A stretch of DNA of 40,277 nt, taken from the NCBI GenBank assembly GCA_900696505.1, contig CAADGJ010000195.1, positions 1-40,277 on the forward strand. Direction: 5' to 3'. Positions 19,433 through 27,656 of this stretch are shown in pieces (position 1 is the first letter of the stretch; each line of letters opens with the position of its first letter). The position numbers and the translations under genes were made by a program. The notes beneath the pieces were generated by a model. The model did not search any database. It saw nothing but the letters and a program-made list of their open reading frames with translations, and was not told the origin of the DNA. This DNA comes from an uncultured Nitrosospira sp. (GTDB lineage: Bacteria > Nitrospirota > Nitrospiria > Nitrospirales > Nitrospiraceae).

Positions 19433-20365
19433 ATGCAAACAGAATTTCTCATTTCGCCGGGCGAACAACCGAAGCGGCTGGATATCTTTCTGGTCAACCG
19501 TGAGCCGAAACTCTCTCGTGCGGCGGTGCAGCGGATGATTTCAGCCGGACGGGTGCGCGTGAACAATCAGTCGGCTAAGCCCAGTCAGAAAATAAAGCCG
19601 GGCGATGTGGTCGACCTCGGCAAACCCAAGCCGACCCCCTTACTGATCAATGGGCAGCCATCAGCACTAGAGATTCTGTTCGAAGATTCCGCCTGCCTCG
19701 TTATAAACAAACCTGCAGGAGTCGCAGCCCATCCAGGCCCCGGTCATTGGGATGACACCCTATTGAATGCGCTTCTCGATCATGCCTTGCGGGCGGGAGT
19801 CGTCGGCATGTCAGGACTCGTCCACCGGTTAGACAAAGACACCTCTGGTGTCATGGTCGTGGCGAAAACAAAGACCGCGCATGGCCGGCTTGCGGTGCAG
19901 TTTGAACAGCACTCGATCACGAGACAATACGAAGCCCTGGTGCAAGGCGTCCCTCAGCACTCCCATGGCCGCATCGAGCTTCCGCTCGGAACCGATCGCA
20001 CCAACGTGAAACGCACCTCTGCCCACACGCTGCATCCAAAGGCCTCACTCACTGAGTATTACGTCGAAGAGGTGTTCGGTGCTGCGGCCGCGCATATGGT
20101 GCTTACCCCGCGGACCGGCCGCACCCACCAGATACGAGCCCATCTTCACGCGATTGGTCACCCTATCCTGGGAGATCCGGCCTACGGTGCAGAACCTGTC
20201 CGTGCGCTGGAAGGATATGGGGTGCCGCGCGTAATGCTCCACGCGCACAAGCTGGGTTTCCATCATCCTCTGACAGAGCGTTATTGCGAATTTACGGTGA
20301 AGCCACCGGCCGATTTTCGCGGACTGAGCGACGAACTACGTTTCAAGACCGTGAGGGAAGGCTGA
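19433..20365 (+). CDS. RluA-family pseudouridine synthase (copy 1)
   Basis: 310 aa. An N-terminal S4 RNA-binding domain (RLDIFLVNREPKLSRAAVQR) is followed by the RluA catalytic domain. The active-site motif HRLDKDTSGVMV contains the catalytic Asp, and RTGRTHQIRAHL is the second family signature. Enzymes of this type convert specific uridines of 23S rRNA or tRNA to pseudouridine. The closest type is RluD, but a second RluD-like gene lies 0.9 kb downstream, so the target of each cannot be assigned from sequence. It is 161 bp after the lipoprotein gene. Confidence 0.93.
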   Translation: MQTEFLISPGEQPKRLDIFLVNREPKLSRAAVQRMISAGRVRVNNQSAKPSQKIKPGDVVDLGKPKPTPLLINGQPSALEILFEDSACLVINKPAGVAAHPGPGHWDDTLLNALLDHALRAGVVGMSGLVHRLDKDTSGVMVVAKTKTAHGRLAVQFEQHSITRQYEALVQGVPQHSHGRIELPLGTDRTNVKRTSAHTLHPKASLTEYYVEEVFGAAAAHMVLTPRTGRTHQIRAHLHAIGHPILGDPAYGAEPVRALEGYGVPRVMLHAHKLGFHHPLTERYCEFTVKPPADFRGLSDELRFKTVREG

Positions 20366-20425
20366 GACGAATACAGTGAATAGAGTCATCCTCCGGCGTG
20401 TGATGAGTGTGTATGAATTCGAACA

Positions 20426-20911
20426 CTAGATGGAGAGGCTGGAAATATCGCGATGCAGATATTGCCGTTGGACGAGGAAAAACGGAAAACGTCCAAAGGC
20501 CAAATGGCATCCCACCAGATAACATCCTTGCTGAGTGCCGAGTGGAAGTGAGGCCGTCCACCGGACCTCGAACAGACTGGTTCCCGGTTGTGAGTGCAAC
20601 GTCGGATTATGAAGGCTCAGGACCTGCCCGGTCTGTGGTTGTTGATCGAGCAACAAAAGCACGCCGCCGGAACTGACATTCAATGAGTGAGCCTTGCCCG
20701 AAATCACTGGAGTTTCACGCCGCTGCTTCCTGCCCAATTCGTAAAGGCAGGGCGTTCTCACCGCGAATCGAGCATCGAGCCGCCGTTCCCGGAGGACCTC
20801 AGTCAGTGGCAGGTCTGTGATGTTTTCCACAACCAGCGGTTCGACTGGCGGGGTGGGATCAACCGAACTGCGTAGCGATCTGAGGATTCTGTGGATAAAA
20901 TTTGAGGACAT
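20426..20911 (-). CDS. PilZ-domain protein (putative c-di-GMP receptor)
   Basis: 161 aa. The first 38 residues are unstructured. RLDAR (44-48) matches the PilZ RxxxR motif and NVSSGG (78-83) matches [D/N]xSxxG, the two elements that bind c-di-GMP. Beta strands follow (VLLLLDQQ, FEVRWTA), as in PilZ barrels. It lacks any other domain, so it is probably a small soluble adaptor. It points against its neighbours, inserted between two paralogous pseudouridine synthase genes. A diguanylate cyclase gene occurs 9 kb downstream; no direct link is shown. Confidence 0.82.
   Translation of the reverse strand: MSSNFIHRILRSLRSSVDPTPPVEPLVVENITDLPLTEVLRERRLDARFAVRTPCLYELGRKQRRETPVISGKAHSLNVSSGGVLLLLDQQPQTGQVLSLHNPTLHSQPGTSLFEVRWTASLPLGTQQGCYLVGCHLAFGRFPFFLVQRQYLHRDISSLSI
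20890..20898 (-). other. DnaA-box-like sequence
   Basis: TGTGGATAA, the exact complement of the consensus DnaA box TTATCCACA. It lies inside the 5' end of the PilZ gene. Two TGTGGATGG copies (21161-21169 and 21172-21180), each two mismatches from the box, lie about 270 bp away. A single perfect 9-mer is expected by chance now and then, so origin function is not claimed. Confidence 0.3.
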
Positions 20912-21050
20912 CAGATGGTCCTTCTCGCTAAAAGGTGCGACGCGAAATCCTTCTTTTAAGAAAGCAATTCAAGTGCCTCAAAACGAGAAAATATTCCGCA
21001 CGCCAACCGACTGATTTGTGTCGGAGTCTCTTTCGGACAAGCACCGGGAG

Positions 21051-21203
21051 TCAGAAATTACGCGTCATGGCCGTGTCACATTTGCCGTACTCCTGACAAA
21101 GATGAACGGCCTGACGATAGGCCGCTGCCTGGACGTGCCGAGAATCGAATAGCACAAACTTGTGGATGGCTTGTGGATGGGGTGTGTGCGACTTGTGAGG
21201 CAA
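21051..21203 (-). CDS. Possible small ORF (50 aa), unrecognised
   Basis: Open frame from TTG 21203 to TGA 21051 in the gap upstream of the PilZ gene, same strand. The 3' half reads AAAYRQAVHLCQEYGKCDTA, an amphipathic helix-like segment with two Cys. A shorter GTG start within it would give 34 aa. No clear ribosome site is visible. The protein-like composition is the only support; a gene remnant or chance are real alternatives. The rest of the 20912-21292 gap holds the tandem TGTGGATGG repeats and nothing else I can identify. Confidence 0.3.
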   Translation of the reverse strand: MPHKSHTPHPQAIHKFVLFDSRHVQAAAYRQAVHLCQEYGKCDTAMTRNF

Positions 21204-21292
21204 GGTGGATATCTCGACATCTTGTTTTTAGCCCCTCCCTATGGCAGCTTACCCGCGCTCATGATGTCGGTCACAGATTAGGCAGTTACCAC

Positions 21293-22324
21293 GTGAATAG
21301 AGTCAGCACGACGCCGGTTGAGATTGTCGTCACCGGGGGAGAATCGTCAAAACGAATCGACGTCTTTCTTGCCAATCGTGACCCGACCTTTTCCCGCTCG
21401 GCCTTGCAGCGGCTGATTGGGGAGGGCCGCATTCAAATCAATGGCCAACCAGTCCGGCCGAGTCAAAAAATCCGGCCGGGTGATCGAATCAGACTGGAAG
21501 TACCGCGCCCGGAGCCTCTTGATCTGAAGCCTGAGGCGATCCCTCTGGAAATTCTTCACGAAGACTCGGACCTCTTGGTCCTGAATAAACAGGCGGGCCT
21601 TGTCGTGCATCCGGCACCGGGGAATTGGTCGGGAACGATGGTGAACGCCTTATTGCATCACTTTGCCACCGCGGGCGTCACTCCCTCTCACATCGGCGGA
21701 AAAGAGCGGCCGGGCCTTGTTCACCGGCTCGATAAGGAAACGTCCGGGGTCATGGTCATTGCCAAGACCGATCAAGCGCACCGTGCGCTGGCCGCCCAAT
21801 TCAAATTGCACACGATCACCCGCGTTTATGAAGCGTTGATTTGGGGCGTGCCGAAGAAAGGGCACGGTCTCATCGAGCTGGCTATCGGGCGCGATACGAA
21901 AGAGCGAAAGAAGTTTTCGGCCCGCACCACTAACCCCAAAGCCTCCGCCACGGACTACCAGGTGGAAGAGCGATATGGGAAAATTGCCGCACAGGTGCGG
22001 CTTTCCCCCAGGACAGGGCGCACCCATCAGCTGCGGGTCCACCTCACCTCGATCGATCATCCCATTCTGGGCGATAAAACATATGGGGGAACAAAAGTCA
22101 TGACGGTGGCAGGCATCCCGATACCCCGGGTCATGCTGCATGCCCGGACGCTGGGATTCACACATCCCACGGGCGGGGAGTATCATGAGTTTGATGTGCC
22201 GTTTCCCCCGGATATGGAGCAGGTGCAGCATCTCCTTCGCGACGCCTTGACACAGGGGAGGCCTGCCGGCAGTGATGTGCAGTCAACAAAACAGGAGGCC
22301 GACCGTTCAAGTCGGCGAGGGTGA
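21293..22324 (+). CDS. RluA-family pseudouridine synthase (copy 2)
   Basis: 343 aa from GTG 21293. It has the same architecture as copy 1: S4 domain (RIDVFLANRDPTFSRSALQR), catalytic HRLDKETSGVMV with its Asp, and RTGRTHQLRVHL. About half the residues match copy 1 by eye, so they are paralogues. The frame stays open to 21173, but the extra 40 residues do not resemble the family, and GTG 21293 has AGG about 10 bases upstream. The C-terminus carries a polar tail after the domain. One of the two is probably RluD proper (23S rRNA helix 69), but which one is unresolved. Confidence 0.92.
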   Translation: MNRVSTTPVEIVVTGGESSKRIDVFLANRDPTFSRSALQRLIGEGRIQINGQPVRPSQKIRPGDRIRLEVPRPEPLDLKPEAIPLEILHEDSDLLVLNKQAGLVVHPAPGNWSGTMVNALLHHFATAGVTPSHIGGKERPGLVHRLDKETSGVMVIAKTDQAHRALAAQFKLHTITRVYEALIWGVPKKGHGLIELAIGRDTKERKKFSARTTNPKASATDYQVEERYGKIAAQVRLSPRTGRTHQLRVHLTSIDHPILGDKTYGGTKVMTVAGIPIPRVMLHARTLGFTHPTGGEYHEFDVPFPPDMEQVQHLLRDALTQGRPAGSDVQSTKQEADRSSRRG

Positions 22325-22337
22325 GGAGAAGCGAACG

Positions 22338-22760
22338 ATGGAAACCAGTGCCGTGCTCGATCGGATCGGAGAGCTGATTGCGCAGCTCAAGGCATATGCC
22401 GCCAAGTTACCGACGGTCGTGCATCTCGCATCCGTGCCGACCGGGGTGAAACCCAAACCGGAGGCCGTGGAAGCATTTGAGCAGGCGCTCTTGCGATTTC
22501 GAGAGCAGAGTGGTCGATCGCCATTCAAGGGATTGCAGGAGTATCTGCTTGAATCGTTGGAAGCGTTCGAAGTCGGCAATGTGCTGGGCTCGGTGCAGCC
22601 GCTGATGGCGGTGCTTGATCAGGTGGAGCGGATGCAACGGGATAAGGAAATTAAGGTCACCCCGGCGGAGGACAAGCGGATGGGCGAGTACCGTGCGGCG
22701 CTGATCAAGATTCTGCCGGGCAATCAGCCGGAGTTAGAGGGTGCCGGACGGGGCATGTAG
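22338..22760 (+). CDS. Hypothetical helical protein
   Basis: 140 aa, not recognised. ATG 22338 has GAGGAGA upstream. The protein is nearly all helical: two Leu/Ala-rich segments (LDRIGELIAQLKAYAAKL and LQEYLLESLEAFEVGNVL) separated by a Pro/Lys turn, then VQPLMAVLDQVERMQ. It has no signal peptide, Cys or membrane segment, so it is probably cytosolic. It lies 13 bp after the second pseudouridine synthase on the same strand and is probably co-transcribed. Confidence 0.75.
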   Translation: METSAVLDRIGELIAQLKAYAAKLPTVVHLASVPTGVKPKPEAVEAFEQALLRFREQSGRSPFKGLQEYLLESLEAFEVGNVLGSVQPLMAVLDQVERMQRDKEIKVTPAEDKRMGEYRAALIKILPGNQPELEGAGRGM

Positions 22761-22848
22761 CCATGCAATCAGCAGGGCACATTGATGATCTCTGAAATGA
22801 ATCGCCAATTTGGAATTCAGCCCTCAGAGAGCAGGACTGGTCGAGCGG

Positions 22849-23028
22849 TTAGTGTCCCATTTTCGGTCCCGCAGCGTTGGCGCCGGCGGTGACCAACTGA
22901 AAGCGGACGGTCGAGTCGCAGTGTGGACATTTCGTGCGGACCGTTTCCTCGTCGATCACGTCGTAGTGATCCTGTTTGAGCCACATCAATTGAAAACACT
23001 TCGGACAGCTTCTTACTTGCGTTCCCAT
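22849..23028 (-). CDS. Small zinc-ribbon protein
   Basis: 59 aa from ATG 23028, with AGAGGA 6-7 bases upstream. Two CxxC knuckles, SCPKCF near residue 9 and KCPHCD near residue 36, are spaced as in a zinc ribbon. The sequence between them (MWLKQDHYDVIDEETVRT) looks like a short beta hairpin. Such proteins usually mediate nucleic-acid or protein contacts, but the specific role is unknown. It converges with the hypothetical gene ending at 22760. A CTCTGA/TCAGAG inverted repeat lies between them, without a T-run. Confidence 0.8.
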   Translation of the reverse strand: MGTQVRSCPKCFQLMWLKQDHYDVIDEETVRTKCPHCDSTVRFQLVTAGANAAGPKMGH

Positions 23029-23091
23029 AGGCTTCCTCTTACACTACGGTTAACCGATTACTCCCGTTCGGAGGGATTAATTTAGTACAAG

Positions 23092-23532
23092 ATGCCTCCT
23101 GCTCTCAAGACCGGCCAACGACCCATCGCATTTTCCGATCGCAACGATTTCGACGCGACCCAACTGATCCATTTGTACCGGCAGGCTCCCTGGGCCAAGC
23201 ATCGTGCGTTAGAGCAGACGCAAGCTATGCTGGCGAAGACCGATCTCGTCATTTCAGCGTGGGACGGCCCACGATTGGTAGGATTCGGTCGAGTCCTGAC
23301 GGACTATATCTTTCGCGCTTCAATCTGGGATGTGATCGTGGATCGCGACTATCAGGGGCAACAGATCGGTACTGAAATCGTACGGCGCATTCTCGACCAT
23401 CCCACGCTGCAGCAGGTTGAATTGTTCTGGTTGTGCACGCGCATGCCGGGATTCTACGAACGGCTCGGTTTCAGCGCAAAGGAGCAGACCGGCATGGTCT
23501 GGTCTCGAAAGCAACCATCCAATCAGTCCTAA
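23092..23532 (+). CDS. GNAT-family N-acetyltransferase
   Basis: 146 aa. The acetyl-CoA-binding region is DVIVDRDYQGQQIGTEIVRRI (about residues 82-102), with the Q/RxxGxG/A-type loop read as QGQQIGTE. The C-terminal FYERLGFSA matches the typical GNAT end. GNATs move the acetyl group of acetyl-CoA to an amine; the substrate is unknown. The upstream GGAGG at 23070-23074 is rather far (17 bases) from the ATG. It is divergent from the zinc-ribbon gene across 63 bp. Confidence 0.85.
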   Translation: MPPALKTGQRPIAFSDRNDFDATQLIHLYRQAPWAKHRALEQTQAMLAKTDLVISAWDGPRLVGFGRVLTDYIFRASIWDVIVDRDYQGQQIGTEIVRRILDHPTLQQVELFWLCTRMPGFYERLGFSAKEQTGMVWSRKQPSNQS

Positions 23533-23632
23533 CAGACCTTCCTGTCCTTCGTTCCCATCCCTTTTACTTATTGGGACACTGACACGACTTACCGGCCAAC
23601 GGAGCTGTTTGGCACCAGTCCGGCGTTCGTGT

Positions 23633-24454
23633 CTATTCTGTTTGAATCCGATGCAGCCGCTTCGGTGAACAACAGACGGCAAGGAAGAAGAGGCTTGTGG
23701 CCAATAACACAATCGATGGTCCGGACGGCAGGTCGAATGCGTAGGAGAGCAACACGCCGGTGACGGCACAGAAAATCCCGATGAGCATGGAATACAGAGT
23801 CATTTGCGTGAGGCTGTGTGTGAGCTGGTAGGCGGTGGAGGCCGGGATGAGAATCATCGCGAAGACGAGAATTGCGCCGACCGTTTTTAAGGCAATCACG
23901 ACGGTCAATGCAACCAGTGTGAGGAGGAGATAAAAAATCTGTCTCGCGGGCACGCCCGACGCCGCCGCCATTTCCTGGTCGAAGGCGATGAAGTAGAGTT
24001 CTTTTGAAAGAAGCAGAATCGTTCCCAATACCGCGATGCTCAATCCGCCAATGGTCAGCAACTCCTCCGTGGTGACGGACAGCACACTGCCGAAGAGGTA
24101 CCCGTAGACTTCCGGGTTATACGTCTTCATGAGGCCGAGAAATAAAATAGCCAAGGCCATGGTTGCGGTGTAGAGGATGCCGATGGACACATCCAACTTC
24201 ATGCGGCCCTTTTCCTCCACCCAGCCGGTGATCCACACCGTGGCGAGACCGAACACGATGGCGAGGCTGAGAGGCGGCAGGCCGAGCAGATAAGCCAGCG
24301 TGACACCGGCAAATGCGGCATGGGCCGTTCCTGCACCGGCGAAAGCCAGGCCCCGCAATACTACAAAGACGCCGATCACTGAACAGACCGAGCCCACCAG
24401 AGCGGCGGCCAGCAGTGAGCGTTGCATAAAATCGTAGGCGAGTAGCTCTAACAT
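23633..24454 (-). CDS. Metal ABC transporter permease (ZnuB/MntB type)
   Basis: 273 aa with about eight hydrophobic membrane segments. The N-terminal LLAAALVGSVCSVIGVFVVLR and the loop LAFAGAGTAHAAFAGV are typical of the ABC-3 family that imports Zn2+ or Mn2+. It is the third gene of a minus-strand operon after the binding protein and ATPase. Metal specificity cannot be read from the permease. Confidence 0.92.
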   Translation of the reverse strand: MLELLAYDFMQRSLLAAALVGSVCSVIGVFVVLRGLAFAGAGTAHAAFAGVTLAYLLGLPPLSLAIVFGLATVWITGWVEEKGRMKLDVSIGILYTATMALAILFLGLMKTYNPEVYGYLFGSVLSVTTEELLTIGGLSIAVLGTILLLSKELYFIAFDQEMAAASGVPARQIFYLLLTLVALTVVIALKTVGAILVFAMILIPASTAYQLTHSLTQMTLYSMLIGIFCAVTGVLLSYAFDLPSGPSIVLLATSLFFLAVCCSPKRLHRIQTE

Positions 24455-24540
24455 TGTCTCACGAGATCAGTGAACCATCGGGGAAGACATAACGAACACA
24501 TTGTATCGTGAATTCAGGCTCTATCATGAGATCGGAATGG

Positions 24541-25323
24541 TCAGTGGTGATGATGGTAGTCTTCCACGATGATGAAGTCTTTATCCGTAATGACCAACTC
24601 TTTGCCATAGACCTGGCTGAGAATCTCCGGCTTCAGCACGTCCTGCGGCGGGCCGGCCGCAAATAATTTCGTTTTGAGCAGGACCAATCGATCCACCCGT
24701 GAGCGAATCATATTGATGTCGTGGGTAATCATGAGAATCGTCAGCTTCAGTTCCTGATGCAGCTGTTGGATCAGTTCCACCACACTGTGCTGGGCCGTGA
24801 GGTCCAGCCCGGTCGTTGGCTCATCCAGGAGCAGAATGCGCGGCTGCTGCGCCAAGGCCCGTGCGATGAACACACGTTGTTGTTGGCCGCCGGACAAAGC
24901 ACCCAACGCGGAATCCCGGTGATGATCCATGCCTACCTGCGTGAGCGCCTGGCGGGCAATGTCACGATCTTTCCCGGACGGCCGGCGAAACAGACCCAGC
25001 GCGCCATATCGCCCCATCATCACCGCTTCCAGTACGGTGACGGGAAAGTTGCGATCCAGCATGCCCTTTTGCGGAAGGTACCCGATGAGGGCTCGATGGT
25101 GGCAGCGCAATTCTTCGCAGGCACAGTCGAGGACGCGGAGCGTGCCGCGAATCGGCGCCATCAATCCGAGCACGGCGCGGCACAGGGTGGTTTTTCCTGA
25201 CCCGTTCGGGCCGATGACTCCGACGAATTCCGACTCGGGAATGGACAGAGAAATGTCTTCCAAGGCCACGGTGCCGGGAAAACCGAAAGTCGCATGGTCA
25301 AAACGGATAATCGGATGGGTCAT
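24541..25323 (-). CDS. Metal ABC transporter ATP-binding protein (ZnuC/MntA type)
   Basis: 260 aa. Walker A GPNGSGKTT at about residues 38-46, Q-loop LPQKG, signature LSGGQQQR, Walker B RILLLDEP and the switch His in MITHD are all present, so the ATPase should be active. The C-terminus ends DYHHHH, a His cluster that could bind metal. It sits between the binding-protein and permease genes, 57 bp from the former and 86 bp from the latter. Confidence 0.94.
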   Translation of the reverse strand: MTHPIIRFDHATFGFPGTVALEDISLSIPESEFVGVIGPNGSGKTTLCRAVLGLMAPIRGTLRVLDCACEELRCHHRALIGYLPQKGMLDRNFPVTVLEAVMMGRYGALGLFRRPSGKDRDIARQALTQVGMDHHRDSALGALSGGQQQRVFIARALAQQPRILLLDEPTTGLDLTAQHSVVELIQQLHQELKLTILMITHDINMIRSRVDRLVLLKTKLFAAGPPQDVLKPEILSQVYGKELVITDKDFIIVEDYHHHH

Positions 25324-25380
25324 GCGTGGCGCGTTCGATGAAGATGCTGGTTGTCGTCGATGTCCGGTTGGCGGCGGCGG

Positions 25381-26301
25381 TTATGTCTGTTCAAGCGCGT
25401 GGGCCAATTGGAGCACATTATAGCGGAGCATGTCGAGGTAGGTCTCGGTCCCCGGGAGGCCGCCCGGCAAGGTGGTCAGGACGGCGATGTGCGCCCCGGT
25501 TTCCCGGGCCAGCAGCTGTGGAACTTTCTGATTCAGTTGCACCTCGGAAATAATGACCCGGATATGCCCACGTTTGATGGCGTCGATCAACGTATGCAGA
25601 TGCCGTGCGGAGGGTTCCCCTCCAGGCTGAGTGAGAATCGTTCCAGCAATCTGTAGATCGTAACGCCGGGCAAAATAGGGCCAAGCCGGATGATGCACGA
25701 TGACCGCACGGTTCGGCACCTTTTTGAGCCGCTCCAACGACTCTGCTTGAACACGCAGCAAGGCTTGGAGATAGTCCGCCGTGTTGCTGCGGTATTCGGC
25801 TGCGTGGGCTGGGTCGGCGTCCGCCATGGCCTTGGAAATATGCTGCACCATCGTGGCGGCCGCGGACGGATCCAGCCACACATGAGGGTTGCCACCCGCG
25901 TGGTGGTGGGTGTGGGCATCGGCAGTCGATTCGGGATGATCCGGGATCAATTCAATGTCTTTAGAGGTCGTGACCACCTGCAAGGAGGCGTTTCCCGCAT
26001 TCTTGACCAGTGAGGATACCCACACTTCGAGTCCCGCTCCGACCTGAAACAAGAGGGTGGCTTTGCGGACCGCAACCAGATCGCTGGGCTTGGGCGAGTA
26101 GGTATGCTCGCTTTCATATCCGGTCATAAGGGAGACGACATGGACATGAGACCCGCCGATCTGTTGCACCCAATCCTTCAAGACTGGGAGCGTCACCACG
26201 ACGTTGAGCGGCTCAGCTGCCGATGCCGTGCGTGGAGCTGCGGAAAGGTGCCCCAGCATGGTTACAAGAATGAAAAGGGGAACTAAAATCGTGCGAAACA
26301 T
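25381..26301 (-). CDS. Zinc/manganese ABC transporter substrate-binding protein (ZnuA/TroA type)
   Basis: 306 aa from ATG 26301 (MFRTILVPLF), giving a clean signal peptide that ends near SAA. The cluster A-I fold is clear: VVVTLPVLKDWVQQIGG, the first ligand His in EHTYSPKPSD, a short His loop (DAHTHHHAGGNPHVWLDP), HHPAWPYFARR and SEVQLNQ. His-rich loops favour zinc. An upstream in-frame start at 26337 would put 12 residues before the signal peptide. It is the first gene of the operon, divergent from anmK; I saw no clear Zur or MntR operator. Confidence 0.93.
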   Translation of the reverse strand: MFRTILVPLFILVTMLGHLSAAPRTASAAEPLNVVVTLPVLKDWVQQIGGSHVHVVSLMTGYESEHTYSPKPSDLVAVRKATLLFQVGAGLEVWVSSLVKNAGNASLQVVTTSKDIELIPDHPESTADAHTHHHAGGNPHVWLDPSAAATMVQHISKAMADADPAHAAEYRSNTADYLQALLRVQAESLERLKKVPNRAVIVHHPAWPYFARRYDLQIAGTILTQPGGEPSARHLHTLIDAIKRGHIRVIISEVQLNQKVPQLLARETGAHIAVLTTLPGGLPGTETYLDMLRYNVLQLAHALEQT

Positions 26302-26462
26302 CCGGCGGACCGTAACACCCGATGTGCCCAAAGTCAACGCGATGACGCATGCAAACCGAGTGCTCTGCAGCAGCGCACCGCTTGACCCGTCTCGTGGTTT
26401 CGATTAGCGTAGCGCCCGAATGCCAGGGCGATCTCTGGCGGTTGTGTGGAATGGGGGACGGG

Positions 26463-27647
26463 ATGAAGGTTGTCGGACTCATGTCCGGGACATCGGCAGA
26501 TGGAATAGACGCGGCGCTGGTGAATATCGTTCGGCGCGGAGGCCGGCCGATCATCACGCCGATCGCCTTCTCCACCGTGCCCTATCCCCGTGCTTTGCAG
26601 CAGCGAGTGGTGGATCTGTCGCTTCATGGCCAGGTGGCGGAGATCTGCCATATGAATGCGTACCTCGGGGAATTGTTTGCTGAGGCCGCACTCAAGGTGA
26701 TTCGGGCGGCGAAACATCAGCCAGGCGACATTCATGCCATTGGGTCACATGGCCAGACGATCCACCACTTGCCAAAAGGACGGCGTGAGTCCGGCGTCGG
26801 CCTGATCCGATCGACATTACAAATCGGTGAGCCGGCAGTGATTGCCGAGCGCACGGGTATCACGACCGTGGCCAATTTCCGGCCGCGAGATATGGCGGCT
26901 GGGGGGGAAGGCGCTCCACTGGTCCCCTATGCCCATGCCGTCGCCTTCAGCCATGCACGCCGGACGCGATTGGTGGTCAATATCGGCGGGATTAGCAATG
27001 TAACCTATCTTTCTGCAGGCGGCGTGATGGCTGATGTGCGCGCGTTCGACACCGGGCCTGGCAACATGGTGCTCGATGCCATTATGCAGGAAACGACAAA
27101 GGGCAACCGTACGTACGATGCCGGGGGGCGATTGGCGCGAAAGGGCACGATACACCAACCGCTGCTCACCGAACTGATGGCCCATCCGTTCCTGACGCGG
27201 CGTCCGCCGAAGTCCACAGGTCGTGAAGAGTTTGGTGCGCCCCTGGTTCGTCGCTTGCTCGCGAAGCAGAAAAAAGCGCGGCTACCGATTGAGGACCTGT
27301 TGGCGACCTGTGCGGCCTGGACGGCGGAAGCCATCGGTTCATCGCGGCGCTGGGTCCCCGGCAAGATCGATGACGTCATCGTCGGGGGGGGCGGGGTCTT
27401 CAATCGAGCTATCATGGCGTCGCTCCGGACGGTGTTTGCCCCCGCACCGGTGCTGACATTTGATGAGTGCGGTTGGAGTAGTAAGGCGTTTGAGGCGACC
27501 GCATTTGCGTTGCTCGCACATGACGTATTGCACGGCCACTGCACGAATGTTCCGCAGGTGACAGGGGCTCGTCATCCCGTCTTACTTGGATCCGTGGTTC
27601 CCGGCAAGGCGGACATACGGAGGAGGAGCCGGTATCTGCCGGGTTAA
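26463..27647 (+). CDS. anmK: Anhydro-N-acetylmuramic acid kinase
   Basis: 394 aa from ATG 26463, with GGGGGA a few bases upstream. It phosphorylates and opens 1,6-anhydro-MurNAc released by lytic transglycosylases, feeding wall recycling. The N-terminal MKVVGLMSGTSADGIDAAL is the ATP-binding signature. GSHGQTIHH, VVNIGGISNVTYL, FDTGPGNMVLDA and VGGGGVFN are the other conserved blocks. The frame is open to 26349, but the extra 38 residues have no family counterpart. A lytic transglycosylase gene lies 5 kb downstream. Confidence 0.95.
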   Translation: MKVVGLMSGTSADGIDAALVNIVRRGGRPIITPIAFSTVPYPRALQQRVVDLSLHGQVAEICHMNAYLGELFAEAALKVIRAAKHQPGDIHAIGSHGQTIHHLPKGRRESGVGLIRSTLQIGEPAVIAERTGITTVANFRPRDMAAGGEGAPLVPYAHAVAFSHARRTRLVVNIGGISNVTYLSAGGVMADVRAFDTGPGNMVLDAIMQETTKGNRTYDAGGRLARKGTIHQPLLTELMAHPFLTRRPPKSTGREEFGAPLVRRLLAKQKKARLPIEDLLATCAAWTAEAIGSSRRWVPGKIDDVIVGGGGVFNRAIMASLRTVFAPAPVLTFDECGWSSKAFEATAFALLAHDVLHGHCTNVPQVTGARHPVLLGSVVPGKADIRRRSRYLPG

Positions 27648-27656
27648 GGGACTCGC

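Noticed and set aside
20890-21180. Replication origin
   Set aside because: Only one perfect DnaA box and two weak ones, no dnaA nearby and no clear unwinding element; listed only as a weak observation.
22790-22835. Bidirectional terminator between the hypothetical gene and the zinc-ribbon gene
   Set aside because: CTCTGA/TCAGAG can pair, but the loop is long and there is no T-run on either side.
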